This document shows, one piece after another, positions 19,686 to 28,735 of a DNA stretch of 64,000 nucleotides. The DNA lies in NCBI GenBank assembly GCA_017651245.1, contig JAGCDQ010000022.1:62001-126000 (forward strand), given 5' to 3'. Position numbers and translations under genes: made by a program. The first letter of the stretch is position 1. Every line of letters starts with the position of its first letter. The notes below the pieces were generated by a model. It had not been told where the DNA came from and made no database searches. It was given only the letters and a program-made list of their open reading frames with translations. The DNA comes from Bacteroidaceae bacterium (GTDB lineage: Bacteria > Bacteroidota > Bacteroidia > Bacteroidales > Bacteroidaceae).

Positions 19686-22600
19686 ATGAGAGTCTTTTTC
19701 CTTTCCATTTTGTTCCTATTCATGGGAGCACTTGGTGTGGGTGCTCAGAATGTGATGTTCTTCAGCTCGAAGCAGGGGCTGTCCAACTCGCGTGTGCGTA
19801 ACATCACGGAGGATAGCCGGCACAACATCTGGGTGACTACACAGAATGGTCTGAACCGCTACGATGGTGTGAAGATGAATGTGTATCACCATGAGCTTGG
19901 CAATTCTTCTTCGTTGCTGCATGACGAGTCGGTCTGTGTGTTTGAATACGAGAAGGATAAGATGCTGGTGGGCACGGCTGCTGGTGCACAGTTTTATGAT
20001 TATGCGACAGACCGATTCACCAACATTCCATTCATCCGCGAGGGTGGCGATACGGTCAGGGCACGTGTGGTGACCATCAACCGCATTTTGAAGAATCGCC
20101 TGATTGTGTGCTATGCAGGATATGGTTGTGGCGAATTGAAGAAGGAAAAGAATGGACAGTTCACGATCAGACGTACGACGGAATTCGATATTGATGGGGC
20201 AAGCCCTGTGAGTTTCTATGAAGACACGAAGGGTGCAATGTGGATTATCAATGGAAAGGATAATTTGTACAAGCGAACATCGAAGGGCTATCACCCCTAT
20301 CCTGACTTGAAGATTATCACAAGATTGAGAGAAACGTCATCGGGCACGCTCTATGCCGCCACCTATAATCAGGGGGTCTATGTGTATGACCGCGATGCCG
20401 ATGAATTCAAGATGCTTGCCACGAAGGAGGAACTGGGGGGCGCCATTCTGGGCATCAGCCCTTGGACGAATGGAAGGCTGTTCATCAGTACGGATGGCGG
20501 CGGCGTGTGCGTGTATGATGAACAAATGAAACGACTGGTGCGGAATGTCATCTCCGTGAAGGATTTCGACATGGCGACGAGCAATGTGACGAATGCCATG
20601 TGTGATTCCTTCGGCAATGTGTGGGTGGCTGTCTATATGAAGGGAGTGGTGATGAAACCCTTTAACCAGTCAGCGTTTTCCTATATTGGGCAAAATTCCA
20701 TTCCGAAGAACACCATTGGCAAGAACTCTATCTTTGCCATTGCCAAAGCGCAGACGCCTGCTCCTTATCAAAAGGGAATCTGGGCAACGGCGGATAATGA
20801 TGGTCTCTATCTGGTATCGGCAGACGGTATGACCTCGAAGCACTGGAGTGTGGAGACTAACCCAGGGATGCCGCATGCTTTCACCACCATGTATGATGCG
20901 TCACCTTCCCCCTTGCTGCTGGGTACGTTCTACGACGGATTGTGGCAGATGAAGGATGGACGATTTTCTTGTCTGACCAAGGATATTGGCAAAGTATTTG
21001 AGATTCGTCCGACCAGCCAGAAGGATTGCTACTGGATTGCGTCTATCGGCGAGGGTTTCTTCTATTATAATTACGCCACTGGCAAGTATCTCACCTATGA
21101 TAATAATTCGGGGAATGACATCATTGGCAATCCGTATGTCTATACGCTGCTGCCTGTGAAGGATAAACTGTTTGTGGGTACGGCTGACGGTATGTTGGTG
21201 GCATATCCTGACAAGCAGGGTGTCATCACCAAGAAGAGCACCCGCATTCCAGGACACAGTGCTGTGCGCCATTTTGCATCCTCTGCGGATGGAAAGACGG
21301 TGTGGGCAGCCACGAATGAGGGACTGGTGAAGATTGATTATTCGTCTCTGGACACGCGTCTCTACACGACGACGGATGGATTGCCTGTCAACAGCATCAC
21401 ATCGGTGTGTGTGGATGGCACAGATTTGTGGATTGGCACGGACTTCGGACTCTCATGCCTGGACACGAAAAAGGATTCATTCACCAACTTCTTTGTGGAT
21501 GACGGTTTGCAGGACAATGAGTTCAGTCGTGGTGCTGTGCTGATGAGGGACGGAACTCTGTATCTCAGTGGTATTGGAGGCATCACCTATTTTGACACGA
21601 AGTCGTTGAAGGCTTGGCGAGGCAGTCAACGTTCTTTGCGGCTGCGTCTTGTGGATGTTCTGCTGGATGACAAACCCATGCATCAAGGGGATATGTCGGG
21701 ACGTTATGAAATCTTGCAGGGACTGATTGACGAATGTGGTAGGATTGACCTCTCCCATACTGACAATCACTTTACGTTGGAAATGTGCATTGAGGGGCTG
21801 AACAATCAGCACGTGACGTATGAATACAGCATTAACGACGGCAAATGGATGGATCAGGGTGGCAACAATGCCCGCATCATCTTTGACAACTTGCAGCCAG
21901 GTACTTATCATATCAAGGTGCGTGCGCATGCATTGGGCTCTGTGAGTGAAGAACGCGAGTTAGTGGCAGTGGTGCATCCGGCATGGTACGCTTCTGTATG
22001 GGCAAAGATTGTCTATTTCTTGCTCTTCCTCGGACTTTGCTGGTTTGTCTATGAGTATGTGAAGCGCCAAGTCAGATTGCGCCGCATCATGGCGCGCAAC
22101 CGCCAGCAACGTGAATTGAATGAGGCGCGAATACAGTTCTTCATGAACATCAGTCATGAGATTCGCACCCCTATGACCTTGATTATAGCTCCGCTGGAGA
22201 AATTGATCGGTCGCGACAAGGACCCTGAGCGTCAAAGGAACTATCAGCTGATGAAGCAGAACTCCAACCGTATCTTGCGCCTGATTAACCAGATGATGGA
22301 TGTGAGAAAGATTGAGCAAGGCAAGTTCTTGCTGGATTATCATCCTGTGGAGTTGGTGGACTTTGTACAGAACATCTACGACGTGTTCGTGACAAATGCA
22401 CAGAGCCGCAACATCACCTATGAATTTGTGCATGATATGGACAGAATGCAGGTGTATGTCGATCCAGACAATATGGACAAGATTGTGATGAACCTGCTTT
22501 CCAATGCCTTCAAGTTCACACCAGATGGAGGGAAGATTGTCTTGCAACTGAAGGAGAAGGGTGCAGATTTCGAGGTCAAGGTGATAGATTCGGGCGTTGG

Positions 22601-23678
22601 CATACCTGATAATGAAAAGCAGAAAGTGTTTGAACGCTTCTATTCAGCCAAACATCAACATGGTTACATGGGCACGGGTATCGGTCTGAATCTGACTTCT
22701 ATGTTGGTGCGTCTGCACAAGGGCAACATCATGGTGGAGGACAATCCTGAGGGACAAGGTACCGTGTTCACTGTGAATATGCCTATTGGAGATGAATCGT
22801 TGCGTTCCATCAAGCCTGAATCCGTTGTCAATGTCGTGGATGGCATGGATGCCGCTAACGTGGACACAGAAGGGTTGTTGGCCACCCAACCTACAGAAAC
22901 GCATCGTAAGAGAGCGCTTTTGGTAGAGGATGATGAGGCGATACGCCAATATGTGGAGAGTGAACTGTCTTCTGAGTTGTCTGTGCATCTGTGTGGCAAT
23001 GGTCAGGAGGCGTGGGATTATATCGTGTCCCATCCTGGCAAGGTGGATGTTGTGGTGAGCGACATCATGATGCCAGTGATGGACGGCATGACGCTGTGTC
23101 AGAAGCTGAAGGCAAACTTCAACACTAATCATATACCTGTTGTGCTGATGACGGCGTTAGGTAGCGATGCCGATCGTATTGCAGGTCTTTCCAATGGTGC
23201 CGATGCCTACGTGTCCAAGCCGTTTAATATTGATGTGCTTCGTACGACCATCATGCAGTTGCTGAAGACTCGTCAACTCTTGCAAGGCAAATACAAGGGA
23301 GACAAGCAGCAGGAAGAGAACATTGAGAAGGTGGAGATGGAATCGCCTGATGAGCATTTGATGAAACGTGTCATGAAGGTCATCAATGAGAACATGGACA
23401 ATCCAGAACTCTCCGTTGAGATTATAGCCGACAAGGTGGGAATCAGCCGTGTGCATTTCTATCGCAAGATGAAAGACCTGACAGGGCAATCTCCACGCGA
23501 TTTTGTGAAGTATGTGCGTTTGAAAGAAGCAGCACGGATGTTGAGCGACAAGGATTACGACATCACGGGCGTCAGCATCGCCACTGGCTTCAAATCCCTT
23601 TCGGCATTCTCCACCAGCTTCAAAGCGCTGTATGGCTTGACGCCTTCTGAATGGATGAAACAGCAAGAAAAGGAATAA
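19686..23678 (+). CDS. Hybrid two-component system regulator (HTCS) of the xylan cluster
   Basis: The frame is open from 19656, but ATG 19686 starts a better signal peptide (MRVFFLSILFLFMGALGVGAQ). A periplasmic sensor with two seven-bladed propellers (about 25-690; WVTTQNGLNRYDG-type blades) and a Y_Y_Y domain (about 700-765) leads to one membrane helix (about 775-795). Next are HisKA with the phosphorylated His in NISHEIRTP (about 823), HATPase (NLLSNAFKF, GTGIGLNL), a receiver with VEDDE and the phosphorylated Asp in VVSDIMMP (about 1126), and a C-terminal AraC-type DNA-binding domain. All key residues are present. HTCS proteins bind oligosaccharides in the periplasm and activate adjacent loci, as XynR does for xylan in Prevotella. 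Xylan specificity is inferred from position. Confidence 0.94.
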   Translation: MRVFFLSILFLFMGALGVGAQNVMFFSSKQGLSNSRVRNITEDSRHNIWVTTQNGLNRYDGVKMNVYHHELGNSSSLLHDESVCVFEYEKDKMLVGTAAGAQFYDYATDRFTNIPFIREGGDTVRARVVTINRILKNRLIVCYAGYGCGELKKEKNGQFTIRRTTEFDIDGASPVSFYEDTKGAMWIINGKDNLYKRTSKGYHPYPDLKIITRLRETSSGTLYAATYNQGVYVYDRDADEFKMLATKEELGGAILGISPWTNGRLFISTDGGGVCVYDEQMKRLVRNVISVKDFDMATSNVTNAMCDSFGNVWVAVYMKGVVMKPFNQSAFSYIGQNSIPKNTIGKNSIFAIAKAQTPAPYQKGIWATADNDGLYLVSADGMTSKHWSVETNPGMPHAFTTMYDASPSPLLLGTFYDGLWQMKDGRFSCLTKDIGKVFEIRPTSQKDCYWIASIGEGFFYYNYATGKYLTYDNNSGNDIIGNPYVYTLLPVKDKLFVGTADGMLVAYPDKQGVITKKSTRIPGHSAVRHFASSADGKTVWAATNEGLVKIDYSSLDTRLYTTTDGLPVNSITSVCVDGTDLWIGTDFGLSCLDTKKDSFTNFFVDDGLQDNEFSRGAVLMRDGTLYLSGIGGITYFDTKSLKAWRGSQRSLRLRLVDVLLDDKPMHQGDMSGRYEILQGLIDECGRIDLSHTDNHFTLEMCIEGLNNQHVTYEYSINDGKWMDQGGNNARIIFDNLQPGTYHIKVRAHALGSVSEERELVAVVHPAWYASVWAKIVYFLLFLGLCWFVYEYVKRQVRLRRIMARNRQQRELNEARIQFFMNISHEIRTPMTLIIAPLEKLIGRDKDPERQRNYQLMKQNSNRILRLINQMMDVRKIEQGKFLLDYHPVELVDFVQNIYDVFVTNAQSRNITYEFVHDMDRMQVYVDPDNMDKIVMNLLSNAFKFTPDGGKIVLQLKEKGADFEVKVIDSGVGIPDNEKQKVFERFYSAKHQHGYMGTGIGLNLTSMLVRLHKGNIMVEDNPEGQGTVFTVNMPIGDESLRSIKPESVVNVVDGMDAANVDTEGLLATQPTETHRKRALLVEDDEAIRQYVESELSSELSVHLCGNGQEAWDYIVSHPGKVDVVVSDIMMPVMDGMTLCQKLKANFNTNHIPVVLMTALGSDADRIAGLSNGADAYVSKPFNIDVLRTTIMQLLKTRQLLQGKYKGDKQQEENIEKVEMESPDEHLMKRVMKVINENMDNPELSVEIIADKVGISRVHFYRKMKDLTGQSPRDFVKYVRLKEAARMLSDKDYDITGVSIATGFKSLSAFSTSFKALYGLTPSEWMKQQEKE

Positions 23679-23722
23679 ATAGGGAAGAATGCAAATACTG
23701 CCCATGCGCATTCTAATCATCC

Positions 23723-23817
23723 AAAACAAAAAGTGCCCGTTCTCACGAATGGGCACTTTCTTGACTAATTAACTAACTAACTAATTATTAACCTATTTAT
23801 GCTTTACTAACTTTTTC
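23723..23817 (-). ncRNA. Candidate small RNA, copy B (about 95 nt)
   Basis: On the minus strand, TAACTTTG (complement of 23823-23830) lies about 65 bases before a strong terminator hairpin: AAAGTGCCC / GGGCACTTT (23730-23738 and 23751-23759), 12-base loop, then TTTTTGTTTT. The T-rich tail is on the minus strand only, so it is not mainly a terminator for the regulator on the plus strand. The words AAAAGTCCGTAACTTTGCA, CAGAAAAA and ATAAATAGGTTA occur in the same order as in copy A at 11.4 kb, and the hairpin loop has TTCGTGA in both, although the stems differ. No open frame is inside. Confidence 0.52.
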
Positions 23818-24010
23818 TGGTGCAAAGTTACGGACTTTTCACGAGCTGCCATTCCTCTAATGTTCCAATTGCTTCTATTTATGATACAAGTGCATTTTTT
23901 TTGAAATGTATCAAAATTGAAAGAAAATGTATCAAAATTGAAAGGAGGAATATACAAAAGAAAAATCCTCTGTAAACGGCTTGTTTACAGAGGATTGAGT
24001 TAAATTGAAG

Positions 24011-24094
24011 TACCGGAAGCGGGGCTCGAACCCGCACGGGCGCAATGCCCAAGGGATTTTAAGTCCCTCGTGTCTACCATTCCACCATTCCGGC
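24011..24094 (-). tRNA. tRNA-Leu (anticodon TAA)
   Basis: The 84-base minus-strand sequence folds as a class II tRNA: acceptor GCCGGAA / TTCCGGT, a long variable arm (TTGGGCATTGCGCCC), T loop GTTCGAG and anticodon loop CTTAAAA, which reads UAA. CCA is not encoded. It is downstream of tRNA-fMet on the same strand and probably shares its transcript. Confidence 0.93.
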
Positions 24095-24115
24095 ACGGTA
24101 GGATTTTAATCGAAA

Positions 24116-24204
24116 ATTGATAATTGAAAATTGATAATTTTTAGCCCTTGGGCTTGGGGGTTTCTTGCATCCCGTTGGTCAATTATCAACTATCAATTAT
24201 CAAT
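24116..24204. repeat. Long imperfect inverted repeat between two tRNA genes
   Basis: A 24-base arm at 24116-24139 is the reverse complement of 24181-24204 with two mismatches. Both arms are made of ATTGATAATTG words and flank a 41-base loop containing AGCCC-TT-GGGCT. It could be a processing signal between the tRNAs or a small non-autonomous element; this is inference. Confidence 0.6.
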
Positions 24205-24213
24205 CTGAATTGG

Positions 24214-24286
24214 TTGCGGGGGCAGGACTCGAACATGCGACCTCCAGGTTATGAGCCTGGCGAGCTACCAACTGCTCCACCCCGCG
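24214..24286 (-). tRNA. tRNA-Met, probably initiator (anticodon CAT)
   Basis: The 73-base sequence gives a standard cloverleaf with anticodon loop CTCATAA. The first base C faces A at position 72 while the following six acceptor pairs are intact; an unpaired C1-A72 is a hallmark of bacterial initiator tRNA. The anticodon stem ends AGG/CCT and not GGG/CCC. CCA is not encoded. Confidence 0.9.
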
Positions 24287-24336
24287 ATATGATGTTTTGC
24301 AACATAAAAGAGCAACCTCTTTCTCATTTGCGAGTG

Positions 24337-24367
24337 CAAAGGTACGGCAAATTTCGGACAATACAAA
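24337..24367 (-). promoter_or_regulatory. Promoter of the tRNA unit
   Basis: On the minus strand TTTG (complement of 24364-24367) and TACCTTTG (complement of 24337-24344) are 19 bases apart. Transcription would begin about 45 bases upstream of tRNA-fMet. Confidence 0.75.
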
Positions 24368-24448
24368 ATAAAACGGGAGTTTTTTGAGGAAAAAGTTGTG
24401 AGAGTGCAGATTTTTCCTTTCCTTTGCAAATGTAACACTACCTAAATC

Positions 24449-24883
24449 ATGATGTTTATGTTCAAATACCTCCTTCGAGTTCTGATCGTCATCTTGTGTT
24501 TCAGCTGCCCGATCTATGGCATGGGACAGACACAAAAAGCCACCGCCTCCGCCACTACAACGGCTGGGGTGGATACGACACAATGGAAATTGTATGAGAC
24601 AGGGCAAGCCACCTATTATTCTGCGCGTACGCACGGGCGCATGATGGCTTCAGGCGAACGATATGACAAGAATGGACTCTTTTGTGCCCACAAGAAATTG
24701 CCTTTTGGCACGAAGATACATGTGGTGAATAAGAAGAATGGCAAGGAAGTCATTGTTGTGGTGAAAGATCGTGGACCCTTTGCCAAAGGCCGTGTGATAG
24801 ACTTGAGTAACAAGGCAGCCGAAACCATCGGAATGTTGAGGGATGGGGTGGTGCCTGTGGAACTGTGGGTTGAGAAAAATTGA
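24449..24883 (+). CDS. rlpA: RlpA-like double-psi beta-barrel protein
   Basis: The 144-residue protein has an N-terminal hydrophobic signal (MFKYLLRVLIVILCFSCP; the start could be 24449, 24452 or 24458) and an RlpA-type double-psi beta-barrel (about 50-140) with GQATYYSARTHGRMMASGERYD, FGTKIHVVN and VVVKDRGPFAKGRVIDLS. The Asp in KDRGPF is the conserved family residue. RlpA proteins act on peptidoglycan at the septum. No SPOR domain is present, so this is the short form. The gene converges on the ABC-F gene. Confidence 0.85.
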   Translation: MMFMFKYLLRVLIVILCFSCPIYGMGQTQKATASATTTAGVDTTQWKLYETGQATYYSARTHGRMMASGERYDKNGLFCAHKKLPFGTKIHVVNKKNGKEVIVVVKDRGPFAKGRVIDLSNKAAETIGMLRDGVVPVELWVEKN

Positions 24884-24886
24884 AAG

Positions 24887-24950
24887 ATTGAAGAATTGAA
24901 GTTCCATGCGGCATGTGCACATCGCGTTAGCCAAACTTCAATTCTTCAAT
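24887..24950. terminator. Bidirectional long hairpin between convergent genes
   Basis: A perfect 17-base inverted repeat, 24887-24903 and 24934-24950, of ATTGAAGAATTGAAGTT type lies between rlpA and the ABC-F gene, with T-rich sequence following on the plus strand. The arms are built of TTCAATTC words like those between the tRNAs. A termination role is inferred from position. Confidence 0.55.
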
Positions 24951-24953
24951 TCT

Positions 24954-26987
24954 TCAATTTTTCAATTCTTCCAACTTCTCGCTTGCTTCTGTCCACTCAT
25001 CTTCTGCTGCTGAGAGTTGCGTTTTCAGTTCTCCATATTGGGTGAAGAGGGTGGTGTCGCTGGCACCTTCGGGGGTGGCGAGTTTCGTTTCGATGGCGGC
25101 GATTTTCTTCTCCAGTTTCTCAATTTTCTGTTCTGCCTGTTCAACCGCTTTCTCTGCTTTCTTGATGACTTTGTTGCGTTCCTTCAGTTCTGCGTAGGAG
25201 AGGAGGGATTGGACTTTGGTGCCTAAATCTGGAGGGGTTTGAGGTTTGAGGTTTGGCTCCGCCGAGCTGAAGGTTGAGGTTTGAGATTTGAGGAGGGAGT
25301 TGGAGGTTGGAGAGTTGGAGGGTTGAGATGGGGCGGAGGGACTTCCTGCGCTGTTTAGGTTCTTGCCCAGTTCGTTCAGGCTTTCGATTTGTTTCTTTTG
25401 GAGGAAGTCGTAGATGCCGCCGAGGTGTTCACGCACTTTTCCGCCGCCAAATTCATAGACCTTGTCCACGAGTCCGTCGAGGAAGTCGCGGTCGTGGCTC
25501 ACGATGATGGCAGTGCCGTCGAACTCCCTGATGGCTTGTTTCAGCACATCCTTCGACTGCATGTCGAGGTGGTTGGTCGGCTCGTCGAGAATGAGCAGGT
25601 TGACGGGTTCGAGCAGGAGGCGAATCATGGCAAGTCGGCTCCGTTCACCACCTGAGAGCACCTTCACGTATTTGTCCGATGCCTCACCGCCAAACATGAA
25701 GGCACCCAGAATATCCCTTATCTTCAGGCGGATGTCACCCTTTGCCACGCGGTCGATGGTGTCAAACACCGTGATGTTGCCATCCAGCAACTGGGCTTGG
25801 TTCTGGGCAAAGTAGCCAATCTGCACGTTGTGACCAATCTTCAGGTTGCCCTCATAGGGAATTTCGCCCATGATACATTTGACCAGCGTTGATTTACCTT
25901 CGCCGTTGTTACCCACAAACGCCACCTTCTCGCCACGCTTGATGGTCAGGTTCACATCGGCAAACACAACGTGCGCGTATTCCTTCTTGACATCCTCGCA
26001 GATGATGGGGTAGTCGCCACTTCGGAGGCAGGGAGGAAACTTCAGGTGCAGGCTGCTGGTGTCCACCTCATCCACTTCGATGGGCACGATTTTCTCCAGC
26101 ATCTTGATGCGCGACTGCACTTGGTTGCTCTTCGTGGGTTTGTATCGGAAGGTCTCGATGAACTGCTTGATCTCTGCAATCTCCTTCTGCTGGTTCTCGT
26201 AGGCACGCAGTTGCTGTTCGCGGCGTTCGTCACGCAGTTTCACGTATTCGTCATACTTCACCTTGTAGTCGTTGATGCGATGACAAGTGATTTCGATGGT
26301 TCGGTTGGTCACGTTGTTGATGAAGGCACGGTCGTGGCTCACCAGCATGACGGCATTGGCACGCGTTGCCAAAAACTGCTCCAGCCATTGGATGGAACCG
26401 ATGTCGAGGTGGTTCGTCGGCTCGTCGAGCAACAGCAGGTCAGGTTTCTGCAAGAGCAACTTTGCCAGTTCGATTCGCATGCGCCAGCCACCCGAGAATT
26501 CCGCTGTGGGGCGGTCGAAGTCCGTGCGTTGGAAACCCAGACCTTGCAAGGTGCGTTCCAGTTCGGCATGATAGTTCGTGCCGCCCATCATGGTGAAACG
26601 GTCATTCTCGTGGGTGAACTTCTCGATGAGAGCCATGTACGACTCGCTTTCATAGTCCGTCCTGCGGGCAATCTCCTCGTTCATCTTGTCCAGACGCTCC
26701 TGCATCTCGCTGATGTGGGCAAACGCCGTCTCCGCCTCCTCCATCACCGTCCGGCTGTCCGAAAGCACCATCACCTGAGGCAGATACCCGATGGTGATGT
26801 CCTTCTGTCGCGACACCTGTCCGTAGGTGGGTTCCTGCAAGCCCGCAATGATTTTCAGCATCGTGCTCTTGCCAGCCCCATTCTTGCCCACGAGGGCGAT
26901 GCGGTCTTTGGGGTTGACCACGAAACTGGCATCCAAAAAGAGGGGAGTGGCTGAAAATTCCACACCCAGTTTATCAATCGAAATCAT
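24954..26987 (-). CDS. ABC-F family ATPase
   Basis: Start is ATG 26987 (MISIDKLGVEFSA); the frame is open to 27020. Two ABC domains are complete: Walker A GKNGAGKST (about 39) and GNNGEGKST (about 360), signatures FSGGW and LSGGER, and Walker B LLLLDEPTNHLD and LLILDEPTNHLD. A linker helix lies between them. There are no membrane segments. The C-terminus has a Ser/Pro-rich low-complexity linker (about 545-600) and a coiled coil rich in Glu/Lys. ABC-F proteins act on the ribosome as translation factors or protect against antibiotics; the Uup/YdiF-like coiled tail favours a housekeeping role. It overlaps the upstream ferredoxin gene by 14 bases, so the genes are cotranscribed. Confidence 0.9.
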   Translation of the reverse strand: MISIDKLGVEFSATPLFLDASFVVNPKDRIALVGKNGAGKSTMLKIIAGLQEPTYGQVSRQKDITIGYLPQVMVLSDSRTVMEEAETAFAHISEMQERLDKMNEEIARRTDYESESYMALIEKFTHENDRFTMMGGTNYHAELERTLQGLGFQRTDFDRPTAEFSGGWRMRIELAKLLLQKPDLLLLDEPTNHLDIGSIQWLEQFLATRANAVMLVSHDRAFINNVTNRTIEITCHRINDYKVKYDEYVKLRDERREQQLRAYENQQKEIAEIKQFIETFRYKPTKSNQVQSRIKMLEKIVPIEVDEVDTSSLHLKFPPCLRSGDYPIICEDVKKEYAHVVFADVNLTIKRGEKVAFVGNNGEGKSTLVKCIMGEIPYEGNLKIGHNVQIGYFAQNQAQLLDGNITVFDTIDRVAKGDIRLKIRDILGAFMFGGEASDKYVKVLSGGERSRLAMIRLLLEPVNLLILDEPTNHLDMQSKDVLKQAIREFDGTAIIVSHDRDFLDGLVDKVYEFGGGKVREHLGGIYDFLQKKQIESLNELGKNLNSAGSPSAPSQPSNSPTSNSLLKSQTSTFSSAEPNLKPQTPPDLGTKVQSLLSYAELKERNKVIKKAEKAVEQAEQKIEKLEKKIAAIETKLATPEGASDTTLFTQYGELKTQLSAAEDEWTEASEKLEELKN

Positions 26988-27678
26988 GTACCTTCTGTCC
27001 TTTGTTTTTAGTGAATGCACCGAACTCTATGGCTTCGCAGGGGCATCGGTGGTAACATCTCAGGCAGCCCGTGCAATGCTCGTGCTTCCACACAATCTTG
27101 CCCTTCTCGTCGGTCGTGATGTTGTTCAGCGGACAACCTCTCACGCAGCGTTTGCATTGGATGCAGTTCTTGTTCGTGTGGAAATATTTGTCGGTCACGA
27201 GGAAGCGGTTGAACAGCGGGCGCAACACGTAGGTCTTCACCCAGGCGAAGTTGCCCCTCACCACTTCCGTTTTCTTATCCTTGTTCTTGATGGCCTCGGC
27301 AATGTCGGGCAGTCGCTTGCGCGTCTCCTGCACCTTCGCCGTAGCCACTTCATCCTTATCTACATCGAAGCCGGGCAGGCACACATACGTGTTGGGCATC
27401 TGCACAGAGAAGACCGTGTCTGCCTCCCGACCCATCACTTTGTTCAGCACCCTGTCCGCATAGCCGATGTCGTCGCCACAGGTCATCACCACCCACACAT
27501 ACTGTGCCGCCTTGATCTCCTCCTGATGCTCTCTCACATATTCCTCCACCACCTTGGGGATGCCCCAGCCATACACAGGGAACACCATGCCGAAGACACC
27601 TTCCTCGTCATCTAGCAGACCTTCCAACTTGTCTGCCACCCATTGGCTGTTGCCCGTTCCAGAAAAACAATACCTCAT
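26974..27678 (-). CDS. EFR1-family flavodoxin-ferredoxin
   Basis: The N-terminus MRYCFSGTGNS matches the FMN-binding loop of flavodoxin-like proteins. The flavodoxin part covers about 1-150. Two 4Fe-4S clusters follow: CIQCKRCVRGCP (about 172-183) and CTGCLRCYHRCP (about 202-213). This is the EFR1 layout, a cytoplasmic electron-transfer protein with unknown partner. It overlaps the DUF1460 gene by ATGA and the ABC-F gene by 14 bases. Confidence 0.88.
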   Translation of the reverse strand: MRYCFSGTGNSQWVADKLEGLLDDEEGVFGMVFPVYGWGIPKVVEEYVREHQEEIKAAQYVWVVMTCGDDIGYADRVLNKVMGREADTVFSVQMPNTYVCLPGFDVDKDEVATAKVQETRKRLPDIAEAIKNKDKKTEVVRGNFAWVKTYVLRPLFNRFLVTDKYFHTNKNCIQCKRCVRGCPLNNITTDEKGKIVWKHEHCTGCLRCYHRCPCEAIEFGAFTKNKGQKVHDFD

Positions 27679-28547
27679 TTCTCCACAAATCTGAACACGC
27701 GGATGCCCGTGTGCTTCGGTTGTTTCATCTCATACTCATAGAAAGTCTCCTTGCTCATCAGCACCTTCTTGTACAGGCTCGAAGCGTGGAGCAGATGCAA
27801 CTTCCCCTTTTGCCAGAACGCGATGCCGATGTGGCGCGTGTCCAGCCCGTCGCTGTCCGTCAGCATCGCCACGATGTCACCATCCCTCACCATGCTCAAG
27901 GGCGTTCCAGCCGCCCACGACAAGTCTTGTTTCAGGATGTAGTTAAACTGCCGTCCCTCCGTCTCCTGCTCATACTTCCTGATGACAGGCACGAACTGCG
28001 GATGGTTCTTCAACTGCTTGTACAGGTTCGGATGCTGCGACATATAGTTGATGTGTATCGTCTGCTTGCCCAGGAAAGGGGCATCCTCGATGCTGATGTC
28101 CTTCACGATGCCCAGCCGCTCGTTGTCCTCTGCCCACCACGTGAAATAGTGCAGGCGTGAGGTGTAATCCGTCATCTTGCCCTCACGGAAACGAATCTTC
28201 GTGAGGTTCTGGCAGAAGTCGTCAAACGTGCGCTTGTTCTGCTGGTCGCACATCGAGAGCGCCACCACCGTCTCCACGAACGTGGTGCAGTCCAGTCCGT
28301 GCAAGTTCACGATCAGGTGTTCCTTGTCGCCCAGTTCCAGCGTGTGTGCCACGTAGGGGATGCCCAGGAACTTCTTGCCGAAATAAAAAATGGGGTTTTC
28401 GTTGCCTCGCTGGTTCTTCGCCTCCTTCAGGAGTTTCACCACCAAGGCGCTGTCCGACTGGGTATATTCCACACCTTGTGCGTGCATGCCCAGGGCAATC
28501 ACCCAGGCAAGCACCATCATCATCCATCTGTATGTCATTCCTTTCAT
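27675..28547 (-). CDS. DUF1460 family, N-acetylmuramoyl-L-alanine amidase-like
   Basis: Start at ATG 28547 gives a signal peptide (MKGMTYRWMMMVLAWVIALGMHA) and overlaps the upstream stop by ATGA; an upstream ATG at 28568 is less likely. The core has GIPYVAHTLE, LDCTTFVETVVAL with the probable catalytic Cys, and HIGIAFWQKGKLHLLHAS with the probable His, as in DUF1460 proteins, a NlpC/P60-like fold acting on cell-wall peptides. Length (290) is normal for the family. Periplasmic or lipid-free secreted location is inferred from the signal peptide. Confidence 0.87.
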   Translation of the reverse strand: MKGMTYRWMMMVLAWVIALGMHAQGVEYTQSDSALVVKLLKEAKNQRGNENPIFYFGKKFLGIPYVAHTLELGDKEHLIVNLHGLDCTTFVETVVALSMCDQQNKRTFDDFCQNLTKIRFREGKMTDYTSRLHYFTWWAEDNERLGIVKDISIEDAPFLGKQTIHINYMSQHPNLYKQLKNHPQFVPVIRKYEQETEGRQFNYILKQDLSWAAGTPLSMVRDGDIVAMLTDSDGLDTRHIGIAFWQKGKLHLLHASSLYKKVLMSKETFYEYEMKQPKHTGIRVFRFVEK

Positions 28548-28735
28548 TGATGCTTTTCTTCCTTCCATCTTTCTTTTGCCGCCAGTTCGGCAGAGAGATC
28601 ATGTGCACCACGATAGTCAAATCTCGCATTCACAAGATTCTGCATAAAGTCGTTGGCACGATTCAAAAGCTCGTTATCATCCGCAATAAGCTGTACGAGC
28701 CGTTCCAGTTGGTCAAGTTGTGTTTTTTGTTCCAT
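28544..28735 (-). CDS. Small protein of unknown function, first gene of the DUF1460 operon
   Basis: The 63-residue protein is highly charged and helical (DQLERLVQLIADDNELLNRAND), with no signal or membrane segment. Its stop overlaps the DUF1460 start by ATGA, which supports it as a real gene. I do not recognise a family. Upstream on the minus strand TAACTTCG (complement of 28765-28772) is a weak -7 element. Confidence 0.6.
   Translation of the reverse strand: MEQKTQLDQLERLVQLIADDNELLNRANDFMQNLVNARFDYRGAHDLSAELAAKERWKEEKHQ

Noticed and set aside
24148-24387. 79-aa plus-strand frame over the tRNA-fMet gene
   Set aside because: It is antisense to the tRNA and its promoter; the residues GQDSNMRPPGYEPG are the usual false translation of a tRNA gene.
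25971-26954. 327-aa plus-strand open frame
   Set aside because: It is the shadow of the ABC-F gene, whose Walker and signature motifs are intact on the other strand.
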